Assembly: GCF_001436035.1 (NCBI RefSeq)
Contig: NZ_AYYM01000003.1
Location: forward strand, 16,399 to 80,398
Reading direction: 5' to 3'
Source of the DNA: Fructilactobacillus sanfranciscensis DSM 20451
GTDB lineage: Bacteria; Bacillota; Bacilli; Lactobacillales; Lactobacillaceae
DNA length: 64,000 nucleotides
The number at the start of each line of letters is the position of its first letter. Positions within the stretch are counted from its first letter, which is position 1. Positions 16,270 through 24,241 of this stretch are shown piece by piece. The notes under the pieces were generated by a model. It was not told the DNA's origin, searched no databases, and worked only from the letters and a program-made list of their open reading frames with translations. The position numbers and the translations under genes were made by a program.

Positions 16270-18621
16270 TTACTTCGACTGCCAAAATTTTTTGACAGAA
16301 GAAATTAGCTCATTTAAATTGTGCACTATGTTATTACTATACCATGATTTAGGAAAAAAGTCATGATACCGATTTTCAATAAAACGGTTATCCATCAACA
16401 GAATAATTCCCTTGTCACTTGTACCTCGGATTAAACGTCCGGCAGCCTGAAAAACATTATTTAGACCAGGTAATTGGTATGCATACTCGAAACCATGGCC
16501 ATTTTTTTCATCAAAGTAATCACGAATTAAATTAGTTTCGTGATTTAAACCAGGTAAGCCAACACTTACAATTCCAACTCCAATTAATTTATCCCCAACC
16601 AGATCAATTCCTTCAGAAAAGATTCCACCTAAGAGTGCAAATCCAAGTACTGGTTTAGTATCTGGATGATCAAAAGCATGCAAAAAGTCGGCACGAGCAT
16701 CATCGTTCATGGCTGATTCTTGTTTAACTAGGTTAATCTCGGGGTACTTTTGATGAAAAGCATCATAAATAGTCTGTAAATACTGATTAGAGGGGGCAAA
16801 AATAAGATAATTACCTCTTTTACCGTCAATTAGTCTTTTAATGGAAGCAACAATTTTTGGAATACTTTGATCTCTTTGGTTATAACGAGTATCGATATAA
16901 GAAGTTATTAATATTTCCCGATTTTTAGGATCAAAAGGTGAGTCAAGTTGATATTTAAGACTATCAACTTCATCTCCTAATACTGAACTGTAATAATCCA
17001 TAGGAGAAAGGGTCGCAGAAAATAATACAGCACCGCCTCCTAAATTTAAAGTATCAGCTAAAAAGGTACTGGGATCCATACAAAACAAACGGACCGTCAC
17101 ACCAGCATCATTCAATAAGACGCGTAACCGATAATTAGGTCCAAAATATTCATTGATCTTAGTATAACTAATACATTGAAAAAAGTAGTCGAGTACGGTA
17201 TCGCTAGTTTCGGATGGCTTGGCTTTCGCTAACCATTTTCGTAAAACTTTAGTTAGGTTAATAACTGCTTTCGTAAATTTTTCATTTTCTTCGAGGTACT
17301 CTGCTTGAGTTTGGTGTTCATCTTTTAAGGGTTTGGCAATTGCATTAAATGCACGGTTTAAACTACGTAATTTAGTTAAAATATTTTTATTTTTTTCTTT
17401 ATCCTCACTAAAAATTTTGATTAGGTTTTTGATGGGTTCGGAGGTTAAATCAGTTGAATACATGTCTCGAGAACGATCAACTAGATTGTGAGCTTCGTCA
17501 ATTAAGAAGAAATTATCAGGGTTTTCCACTTCAAAATAACGAGTTAGGTGAACACGGGGATCAAACAGATAATTATAATCGCCAATAATAATATCGCAAA
17601 ATAGGCTAGCATCTAAAGAAAACTCAAAAGGGTCTAGGGTATGTTTGCGAGCATATTCTTCAATAATTGGACGAGTAATCTGATGTTCATGGGTTAACAA
17701 ATCTTTTAAGGCAGGCTTAAGTCGATCATAATAACCTACCATAAAGGGATTTTGTTCAGGACGCAAATCCGCCTCTTCAGGGAATTTAATTTTATCTTTA
17801 GCAGTTAACGTAATGCTATGAAGTTGTAAGCCATTTTCACTCATCATGCTAATAGCTTCTTCGGCAACGCGTCTTGTTGACTGTTTTGCAGTAAGATAAA
17901 AGGCTCGTTCCGTTAGTTGTGAGCCCATCGCTTTGATAACCGGGAAGAGGGTAGAAATTGTTTTCCCAGTTCCCGTGGGAGCTTCAGCAAAAAGGTGCTT
18001 ATGATATAAAACTGATTTATAAACTACAGCAGCTAATTCACGTTGTCCTTTGCGATAAGCACCAAAAGGAAATTTTACCTTTTGTGCTGACGTTACTTTT
18101 TCGGCTTGTAATTGATCTTGTAATCGAATCCATTCAGCATACTCATTAATTAACTTTTGGAAAAATTCAGTAGCATCTGCTTGAGTGATGGTTTGTTTGG
18201 TTTCTGTAATGATTTCATCAGGCGTCTGAACATAGGTTAGCTTTAGAGTAACTTCAATAATTTCTGGATTGGCCTTCATTAATAAATAAGCATAGGCCTT
18301 GGCTTGTCCCCAATACAAAGTTAATTTATTTTGAGGTAAATCTTTAAATTCAATATCTGAAGTTTTAATTTCTTCAATTTCAGCCGTTGTATCTTGTAAG
18401 ATAACACCATCCGCACGACCATCAACCGTAAATTCGTGGCCATTAATTTGGGTATTATCAGCGAGATAATATTCAGCTTGATAGTTTTCGGTCCGATTTC
18501 GCTGTAATTTTTGGTGAATTCTGGTTCCTGCTTGAGCAGTATTAGTACTATTCATAGCGGAATTTAAGTCACCACTTCGTAAAATAAAGCCCACCAGATC
18601 ACGAACACCAATTTTATTCAT
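16270..18621 (-). CDS. PD-(D/E)XK nuclease fused to DinG/XPD-type helicase without Fe-S cysteines
   Basis: 783-residue nuclease-helicase. Residues 1-165 form a Cas4/AddB-like nuclease fold with D71 (GRADGV) and E84-I-K86; residues 185-783 are a superfamily 2 helicase with Walker A APTGTGKT (214-221), DEAH (375-378), and GRLIRG near the C-terminus. In related Rad3/XPD helicases four cysteines of a 4Fe-4S cluster occur as KxC, C-P and C-P pairs, then LCPFE; here the matching positions read KIKF (279), EADLRPEQNPF (283-293) and TLDPFEF (328-334), with no cysteine. The enzyme should still hydrolyse ATP but cannot hold the usual cluster. Role: DNA repair, inferred from family. Confidence 0.9.
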   Translation of the reverse strand: MNKIGVRDLVGFILRSGDLNSAMNSTNTAQAGTRIHQKLQRNRTENYQAEYYLADNTQINGHEFTVDGRADGVILQDTTAEIEEIKTSDIEFKDLPQNKLTLYWGQAKAYAYLLMKANPEIIEVTLKLTYVQTPDEIITETKQTITQADATEFFQKLINEYAEWIRLQDQLQAEKVTSAQKVKFPFGAYRKGQRELAAVVYKSVLYHKHLFAEAPTGTGKTISTLFPVIKAMGSQLTERAFYLTAKQSTRRVAEEAISMMSENGLQLHSITLTAKDKIKFPEEADLRPEQNPFMVGYYDRLKPALKDLLTHEHQITRPIIEEYARKHTLDPFEFSLDASLFCDIIIGDYNYLFDPRVHLTRYFEVENPDNFFLIDEAHNLVDRSRDMYSTDLTSEPIKNLIKIFSEDKEKNKNILTKLRSLNRAFNAIAKPLKDEHQTQAEYLEENEKFTKAVINLTKVLRKWLAKAKPSETSDTVLDYFFQCISYTKINEYFGPNYRLRVLLNDAGVTVRLFCMDPSTFLADTLNLGGGAVLFSATLSPMDYYSSVLGDEVDSLKYQLDSPFDPKNREILITSYIDTRYNQRDQSIPKIVASIKRLIDGKRGNYLIFAPSNQYLQTIYDAFHQKYPEINLVKQESAMNDDARADFLHAFDHPDTKPVLGFALLGGIFSEGIDLVGDKLIGVGIVSVGLPGLNHETNLIRDYFDEKNGHGFEYAYQLPGLNNVFQAAGRLIRGTSDKGIILLMDNRFIENRYHDFFPKSWYSNNIVHNLNELISSVKKFWQSK

Positions 18622-18650
18622 AAGTTTTCACCTTCTTTCTGTGCAAACAA

Positions 18651-18677
18651 AAAAAGTAACCATGTTACAGTTACTTT
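18651..18677 (-). terminator. Terminator of the 116-aa gene
   Basis: Stem AAAAGTAAC / GTTACTTTT overlapping the stop codon, followed leftward by a run of seven T; helicase gene begins just beyond. Confidence 0.8.
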
Positions 18678-19018
18678 TATACTTCGGCCCAATGATTAAG
18701 TTGTTCAGAATGTTTACCAAGATATTGCATTGCTTCATGAACTAATTTATCGACATCGTTTTTGGTATTATCAGGAGCGGTGTGATAAAAGTCACTGACG
18801 AAACCTTGTGCGATGGCTTGGTATTTTTGTTTTCTTCCATAACCAGAATCATTAAAAAGTTGGTCAAGGCCAGTAATATCATTTTTGCCGGCTGCATAAA
18901 TTTTTTGTGCTAAATCAGGTACGGGTCCCAAAATAGTCTTAGCATATGTAATTAGAAAATCATTCATATCAATTACAATTTTTTCTCTTGCTTCTTTTTC
19001 TATTTTTTTACCTGACAT
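18677..19018 (-). CDS. Hypothetical protein (113 aa)
   Basis: Unrecognised, soluble, mostly helical protein with a lysine/glutamate-rich start (MSGKKIEKEAREK), a conserved-looking PDLAQKIY segment and a C-terminal helix ending HSEQLNHWAEV. The ATG at 19018 is seven bases after GAGGTG; an in-frame GTG nine bases upstream forms part of that binding site. It lies 56 bp after the next hypothetical gene on the same strand and may be cotranscribed. No function assigned. Confidence 0.65.
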   Translation of the reverse strand: MSGKKIEKEAREKIVIDMNDFLITYAKTILGPVPDLAQKIYAAGKNDITGLDQLFNDSGYGRKQKYQAIAQGFVSDFYHTAPDNTKNDVDKLVHEAMQYLGKHSEQLNHWAEV

Positions 19019-19074
19019 CTCTTTCACCTCACTTCTATTTTAGACCAGATTTTCCAGAATGGGAAATCATGTTA

Positions 19075-19446
19075 CTAATGCCGACTACTTCTAAAATTAT
19101 GATTACTTTTCACTTTAATTTCATGGCGTTTATAGTGTAAAACATCGCGATCAGATACAAAATGAAAATGTTGCATTTTACCGTGATAGTCTTTTCCAGC
19201 TAAACGCAAAGATAACCATTTTTCCATGATTTCAATAATACTTTGAGCGGCTTGAATGCGTTCAGGAACGTTTTCAGTTTTAGCAATGGGGAGAACATTT
19301 GTTTTAACTTGGTTAAGTAACTTAAAGTGATATTGGAGTAGTTCATTGGTCAATGGAGCTTGGCAATATTGGTTAAATAGTTTTTGAATTTTACGCATTG
19401 CATCTTTTGAATTAGTGGGTTGATAATAACGATTAGAATTTGGCAT
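19075..19446 (-). CDS. Hypothetical protein (123 aa)
   Basis: Unrecognised soluble protein, helical in residues about 14-85 (AMRKIQKLFNQY, LLQYHFKLLNQV, QAAQSIIEIMEKWLSLRL) with a basic, histidine-rich tail (HYKRHEIKVKSNHNFRSSRH). Start ATG follows AAAGGGAATTTCA. Adjacent to another small hypothetical gene downstream and divergent from asparaginase. No domain or function recognised. Confidence 0.6.
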   Translation of the reverse strand: MPNSNRYYQPTNSKDAMRKIQKLFNQYCQAPLTNELLQYHFKLLNQVKTNVLPIAKTENVPERIQAAQSIIEIMEKWLSLRLAGKDYHGKMQHFHFVSDRDVLHYKRHEIKVKSNHNFRSSRH

Positions 19447-19578
19447 TGAAATTCCCTTTCTTTTTTGGACAAAAGCTAACTTAATTAAAAGAAAATAATG
19501 GTCTAGAATGTCTACTTGTAAGTAGGCTATGTGGTAAGATTAATGGTAAACATTAAGAACGATTAGGAGTAGTTTAAA

Positions 19579-20553
19579 ATGAAAAATATTTTAGCAATCC
19601 ATACAGGTGGTACCATCTCAATGTCACAGGACGAAAAAGGTGGCGTTGTTCAAAACGACGAAAATCCAATTGATAATAATGATATTTTAGGTCTTTCTGA
19701 TATTAATGTCATTAATGATGAATTAATGAATTTACCATCTCCACACATGACGCCCGAAACAATGTTGCAAGTTACTAACCGAATTAAGCAAGCAATTGCG
19801 GATGGAATTGATGGAGTGGTTGTAACTCACGGAACCGATACCTTAGAAGAAACCGCTTATTTTTGGGATTTAACCCTACCAAATACGATTCCAGTAGTGG
19901 TTACTGGAGCAATGCGCTCATCTAACGAAATTGGTGCGGATGGAGTCTTTAACTTTAAATCTGCGATTCAAGTTACAGCTTCTGATGAAGCCAAAAATAA
20001 GGGTGTTTTAGTGGTTTTCAATACCGGAATTTACGCAGCACGCTTTGTTACCAAAACGCATACGACCAGTGTCGATACTTTTAAAGATCCAATTTATGGA
20101 GCTTTAGGAACCGTCGATCATGATCAAGTGATCTTTGCTCAACAACTAATCGGTAGTGAATATACTGCCATTAATCGAGTAGTAGACAACGTTTATTTGT
20201 TAAAGGCATATGCTGGTATGACTGAGTCGTTATTTGAAGCATTAGATAATGATCAAACCAAAGGAATCGTTATTGAAGCAATGGGGGCTGGTAATTTACC
20301 CGTTGTAACTTTACCTGCAATCAAAAAAATATTGGATCGTGGAATTCCAATTGTATTAGTTTCACGTTGTTTTAGTGGCTCTGCCCAACCAATTTACGCT
20401 TATCCAGGTGGGGGAATTGAGTTACAAAATCTTGGATTGTTATTTTGTACCCAGTTAAACGGACAAAAGGCGCGCATGAAATTAATTGTCGCTCTCAGTT
20501 GTGGGAAAAAAGGCAAAGATTTGAAAGATTATATGGCAAATGCTCTTTCTTAA
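19579..20553 (+). CDS. ansA: L-asparaginase, type I (cytosolic)
   Basis: Hydrolyses asparagine to aspartate and ammonia. 324 residues with no signal peptide; the nucleophile threonine is in IHTGGTISMS (T12) and the second catalytic triad in VVTHGTDTLEETAY; the C-terminal segment VLVSRCFSGSAQPIYAYPGGG fits the asparaginase/glutaminase family. Start ATG follows TTAGGAGTAGTTTAAA. The next gene starts 16 bp later, so both are probably cotranscribed. Confidence 0.93.
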   Translation: MKNILAIHTGGTISMSQDEKGGVVQNDENPIDNNDILGLSDINVINDELMNLPSPHMTPETMLQVTNRIKQAIADGIDGVVVTHGTDTLEETAYFWDLTLPNTIPVVVTGAMRSSNEIGADGVFNFKSAIQVTASDEAKNKGVLVVFNTGIYAARFVTKTHTTSVDTFKDPIYGALGTVDHDQVIFAQQLIGSEYTAINRVVDNVYLLKAYAGMTESLFEALDNDQTKGIVIEAMGAGNLPVVTLPAIKKILDRGIPIVLVSRCFSGSAQPIYAYPGGGIELQNLGLLFCTQLNGQKARMKLIVALSCGKKGKDLKDYMANALS

Positions 20554-20568
20554 AAAGGGAGGTTCAGC

Positions 20569-21738
20569 TTGGAATATTCACAAAAAATGCAGATTGTTAA
20601 AAATCTTCGTTACTCAATGGAAAATCAAACTTTAGTAAACGTTATTCAAACTGGATCATCCATTTTTTATACTGGAACTGTTTTTGGAGTTGATCGAAAC
20701 GGGACGATTTTGAGCACTTTCACTGAGGACGGACTCAGTAATGGGTTTGTTTATTTAGATTATAATGACATTTTTGATGTTGATTTTTACAGTGAAGATT
20801 TAACAAAAATGGAAGAACGCATTAAAATGGCGCGTAACCTTCATTTGATTTCTGCTGAGCAACCAGACTTACAATTAAACGATAAAGGTGCTTTGTTAAC
20901 ACAAGTATTAGGTAGTTCTTTTGTGTATCAGCGTCCCATTTTGCTAATCAAAGAAGATGATACGATGATGGAAGGATTTGTCTCGTCACTTTCTGATAAC
21001 GAAGTGGAGTTAACGACTTTTGATAAATTTGATAGTAGTGAAGTTAAGCATGCTAGAATGCCTCTTTACGACATTAAATTAATTGAGTTTTTAGGGCAAG
21101 AATTGAATTTATTGGAACACTCCAAAAAACTTTTGATGACTGGACACGTTGAATCACAGGATATTGGTGGTGATTTAGAGATTTTTGCTGCCCTACATCA
21201 GGCTTTAGAAAGTGGACGTCGAATTATTATGATTCCAAAAATCAATCCAGAGTTATTTTTCATTGGACAAGTTCGGGCAGTCAATGCTGATTCAGTTGTT
21301 TTTGCCGTGGTGGACATGAACGGGCAGTTTGGTGGTTATGAATTAATTCGTTTAAATGAGATTAGTAATCTTGAAATTAAAAGTGATTATTTACGTTTAA
21401 TTAATCACTTTGTTTCTTTAAATATGGCACACGATACCTTTTTACAACCACTTTTAAATAATGAGCGGAGCTTTGATAGTACCGTTGATCAGTTTGTGGG
21501 AGTGATTAATCAAGCCGTTAAATTTAAACGTTTTTTGCGGATTAAATCAAATGAAGGTGAAACTTATTTTGGGGTACCCTTTAAATTTGAAAAAGGTACT
21601 GTTTCGGTAAGGTATCTGGATAAGGACAAACCAAATGAACCGCAATTGATTGAGTTATCAGTAAATGATATTGATGAACTAGCGTTTGATTATTTGGATG
21701 CTTTTCTGGCCAAAAAACGAATTATGGGAATGGATTAA
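20569..21738 (+). CDS. Uncharacterised protein of four tandem helix-plus-barrel repeats
   Basis: 389-residue soluble protein, not recognised as a named family. By eye it consists of four repeats of about 98 residues, each with an N-terminal amphipathic helix then a five-strand beta segment ending in a D/N-I/E-I-x-x-L pattern: repeat strands begin near residues 22, 122, 218 and 320 and end near YNDIFDVDF (72), LYDIKLIEF (174), LNEISNLEI (270) and VNDIDELAF (373). The strand pattern resembles Sm-like or PRC-type small barrels. TTG start at 20569 with GGGAGG eight bases upstream. It is sandwiched between asparaginase (16 bp) and the broken SDR gene, which starts 2 bp after its stop. Confidence 0.7.
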   Translation: MEYSQKMQIVKNLRYSMENQTLVNVIQTGSSIFYTGTVFGVDRNGTILSTFTEDGLSNGFVYLDYNDIFDVDFYSEDLTKMEERIKMARNLHLISAEQPDLQLNDKGALLTQVLGSSFVYQRPILLIKEDDTMMEGFVSSLSDNEVELTTFDKFDSSEVKHARMPLYDIKLIEFLGQELNLLEHSKKLLMTGHVESQDIGGDLEIFAALHQALESGRRIIMIPKINPELFFIGQVRAVNADSVVFAVVDMNGQFGGYELIRLNEISNLEIKSDYLRLINHFVSLNMAHDTFLQPLLNNERSFDSTVDQFVGVINQAVKFKRFLRIKSNEGETYFGVPFKFEKGTVSVRYLDKDKPNEPQLIELSVNDIDELAFDYLDAFLAKKRIMGMD

Positions 21739-21739
21739 G

Positions 21740-22551
21740 ATGAAAACAATTTTAATCACAGGTGCTAGTTCTGGAATGGGATATCAAACCGCACTTTGCC
21801 TAGCTAAAGCAGGTTATCAAGTGTTTGGAGCTGCACGAAGCGTTGCAAAGATGCAACCCTTGAAAGAATTTGGTGTCGTCCCAATTGAAATGGATGTGAC
21901 TAATGATCAATCAAGAAAGCAGGGATTGCTGAAATTATTCAACAAGCACATAAAATTGATGTTTTAGTGAATGCTGCTGGTTATGGATCTTTTGGTGCCA
22001 TTGAAAATGTTTCTGATGAAGAAGCACAACGTCAATTTTCGGTAAATGTCTTTGGACTAGTAGTTTTAACCAAACTGGTTTTACCATATATGAAGCAATA
22101 ACATCATGGTAAGATAATTAATATTTCATCGATGGCAGGTCGTTTCAGTAGCCCAATGGGCGGGTGGTATTTTGCATCTAAACATGCACTCGAAATCATC
22201 AGTGATTCATTACGGATGGAAGTTAAACGGTTTGGAATTGAAGTGGTTTTACTTGAACCAGGGGTGGTTCGAAGTGCTTGGGAAAAGATTGCCATGAAAA
22301 ATTTGCAGTCAGCTTCTCAAGGAACCGATTACGAAAAAAGAGCTACAACATTGAAGCAACATTTAGATAAAATTTATGCTTCTAAATTTGCGTCTCAGCC
22401 GGAATTGATTGCAAAAACCATTCAAAAAATAATTGTCAGGAAACACCCTAAGTCACGGTATTTAATCGGGTTTATGGCAAAATCAATTGTTTTTCTATAT
22501 GCATGTTTGCCAACCTGGTTATGGGATAAGTTAATTCCTCATTTTATGTAA
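21740..22551 (+). pseudogene. Short-chain dehydrogenase/reductase, broken by a frameshift and a nonsense codon
   Basis: Rossmann start MKTILITGASSGMGYQTALCL with the NAD-binding TGxxxGxG signature is intact. Near 21920 the frame shifts: the original protein would continue with AGIAEIIQQAHKIDVLVNAAGYGSFG in another frame. Then the codons for MK-Q are followed by TAA (22099-22101) where HHGKIINISSMAG should continue; a CAA-to-TAA change would explain it. The last 139 codons are open and contain the catalytic YxxxK region (GGWYFASKHALEI) and the C-terminal helices. Two independent lesions indicate decay rather than a single error. Third gene of the asparaginase unit. Confidence 0.85.
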
Positions 22552-22565
22552 AATAAACTCAAAAT

Positions 22566-22597
22566 AAAAGAACTACAACAATTGTTGTAGTTCTTTT
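22566..22597. terminator. Bidirectional perfect-palindrome terminator
   Basis: A 32-bp perfect palindrome (AAAAGAACTACAACAA and its complement) between the SDR remnant and the convergent uspA gene. Confidence 0.92.
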
Positions 22598-22607
22598 ATT
22601 TGATTAA

Positions 22608-23078
22608 TTATTTAGTGATTGGTTGATTTTTAAGGCTTGTTCTAACAATCATGACATCACACTTAGCATGACTATTAACGTAACTAGCAGTTGAGCCAAC
22701 TAATAATCGTTCAGCCGCACTTTTTCCAGTAGCACCCATCATAATTAAATCAGTATGATAATCTTTAGGAAAATCATAGGTAATCACATTCTTGGGGTTT
22801 CCAAAACGAACGTGCACATGAATGTTTTCAAAACCAGTTTTAGTGCTAATCTTTTTCACTAAATCTTTAAGGTAATCAAGTTCTCCGTCAACTATTTGTG
22901 TGATGGCATCATCACTCAAAACGCCATAGGTAAAGCCAAATGATGTTGTGTTAATTACGCTTAAGATATCTAAGCGGCCTTCGTTACGAATGGCAACTTC
23001 AGCAGCCTTTGCTACGGCTGCTTCTGCATATTTTGAACCATCGACTGGAACTAGGATGTTTTTGTATTTGTTGTACAT
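22608..23078 (-). CDS. Universal stress protein, UspA family
   Basis: About 156-residue cytosolic UspA-fold protein that binds ATP or AMP under stress. It starts ILVPVDGSKYAEAAVAKA and ends with GATGKSAAERLLVGSTASYVN, the ATP-binding G-2x-G-9x-GS/T motif. Start ATG at 23078 lies seven bases after GGAGG (the TTG twelve bases upstream lies in that motif). The PEBP gene ends 12 bp upstream on the same strand, so the two are probably one unit. Confidence 0.92.
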   Translation of the reverse strand: MYNKYKNILVPVDGSKYAEAAVAKAAEVAIRNEGRLDILSVINTTSFGFTYGVLSDDAITQIVDGELDYLKDLVKKISTKTGFENIHVHVRFGNPKNVITYDFPKDYHTDLIMMGATGKSAAERLLVGSTASYVNSHAKCDVMIVRTSLKNQPITK

Positions 23079-23090
23079 AATTTCCTCCAA

Positions 23091-23600
23091 TTAATTTTTA
23101 ACTGGTAAGATTACGTTAGCTTCTGCTAAAACGTGATCTGTGCTAGCTGCTTCTAATTCATTTAGCCAAAAACCATTTTTTAATGTTAATTTTTGATCTA
23201 AAGCATAAAGTGTCAAATGATAATCATGAGGTTTATCAGGTGGGGTAGGACCAACATAATGTTCATTGACCATTGGATCTTGAACATCAAGTAATTGACC
23301 AGCTAAACTATTGTGACCATAAGTCATGGGAATCAATTCGGCATGGCTAGCGTTTTCTGGAATTAAAGTTGTTTTAGGATCGATGTTTGCAGCTACCCAG
23401 TGAATATAAGTGAACCCACAAACAGGAATAGCGTCGTCGTCAGTTAGTACTAAAGCCAATGATTGGGCATTAGTAGGAACTTCTTCAATGTTAATTGGAA
23501 ATGAAACATAAGGACGACCATCAATTTTATCAGAATCATTTGCGTGTTTGGTATAACGATCAGGTAACCAACCGTTTTGTAAGGGAACTGAAATTTTCAT
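23091..23600 (-). CDS. YbhB/YbcL family PEBP-like protein
   Basis: 169-residue phosphatidylethanolamine-binding-protein fold, the Raf kinase inhibitor-like group found in bacteria. Conserved segments: SLALVLTDDDAIP, FTYIHWVAANID, GHNSLAGQLLDVQDPMVNEHYVGPTPPD and HDYHLTLYALD with the ligand-pocket histidines. Function in bacteria is unknown. ATG at 23600 follows GGAGGAGG by six bases; the TTG eighteen bases upstream is in the binding site. First gene of a unit with uspA. Confidence 0.9.
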   Translation of the reverse strand: MKISVPLQNGWLPDRYTKHANDSDKIDGRPYVSFPINIEEVPTNAQSLALVLTDDDAIPVCGFTYIHWVAANIDPKTTLIPENASHAELIPMTYGHNSLAGQLLDVQDPMVNEHYVGPTPPDKPHDYHLTLYALDQKLTLKNGFWLNELEAASTDHVLAEANVILPVKN

Positions 23601-23651
23601 TATGTGCCTCCTCCTCAAGTTTATTATAAACTAACTAATTTCGAACATAAA

Positions 23652-23694
23652 AAAAGAAGTCTTAAATTATTTAACTTAATTTAAGACTTCTTTT
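23652..23694. terminator. Terminator
   Basis: Eighteen-bp stem AAAAGAAGTCTTAAATTA with a seven-base loop and T-run, directly after the stop of the anchored protein gene on the minus strand. Confidence 0.9.
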
Positions 23695-23696
23695 GA

Positions 23697-24182
23697 TTAT
23701 TTAGTAAAAGTTAGTACATAGTAACCTTGACTGTTTTGTGTAACCGTCCAGTAATTATATCCGTCACTTGTCCAATCTGGCTTAGTTGCATTAGCCCAAT
23801 CCTTTGCATCTTGAACTGAATTAAAAGTATGTGGTTCAGCAAATGATGAACTGGCAGAAGGACTCATAGCGGGACTAGCTGATTTAGCAGGTTGGGTTGC
23901 TGGAGCAGATGATGCAGTATCATTACCTTTACTATTTTTGGTGGAACTATTATCTGAATTGTCGCTACTATTTTTCGAAGTACTTTTCGAAGTAGCAGTA
24001 TTATTTGTCACTTGGTTACTGGTATTTAAAGCATACCGAATTCCAAAAGTTAGAATAAGTACAACAATGACTAACCCTAAAATCCATGGCCAAATATGCG
24101 GCCGATGTTTGCGTTTGTTTTGCGAACGCTTAGGAGTAAAGTCATATCTTTGGAATCTAGTATCTTGATCTTGATTGTTCAT
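23697..24182 (-). CDS. Membrane-anchored protein with Ser/Thr/Asn-rich stalk
   Basis: 161 residues: cytoplasmic basic segment 1-28 (RFQRYDFTPKRSQNKRKHR), one transmembrane helix at about 29-49 (IWPWILGLVIVVLILTFGI), a low-complexity extracellular linker (about 55-105, SKSTSKNSSDNSDNSSTKN-like) and a small C-terminal domain (about 115-161, AKDWANATKPDWTSDGYNYW). The topology, type II with a small folded tip on a stalk, is common for LAB surface proteins of unknown role. ATG at 24182, binding site GAGGTCATT. No LPXTG. Confidence 0.7.
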   Translation of the reverse strand: MNNQDQDTRFQRYDFTPKRSQNKRKHRPHIWPWILGLVIVVLILTFGIRYALNTSNQVTNNTATSKSTSKNSSDNSDNSSTKNSKGNDTASSAPATQPAKSASPAMSPSASSSFAEPHTFNSVQDAKDWANATKPDWTSDGYNYWTVTQNSQGYYVLTFTK

Positions 24183-24241
24183 AATGACCTCGATTCCCAG
24201 ATGGAAGAATAGTTATATGATTAACTCATTATATAACTATT

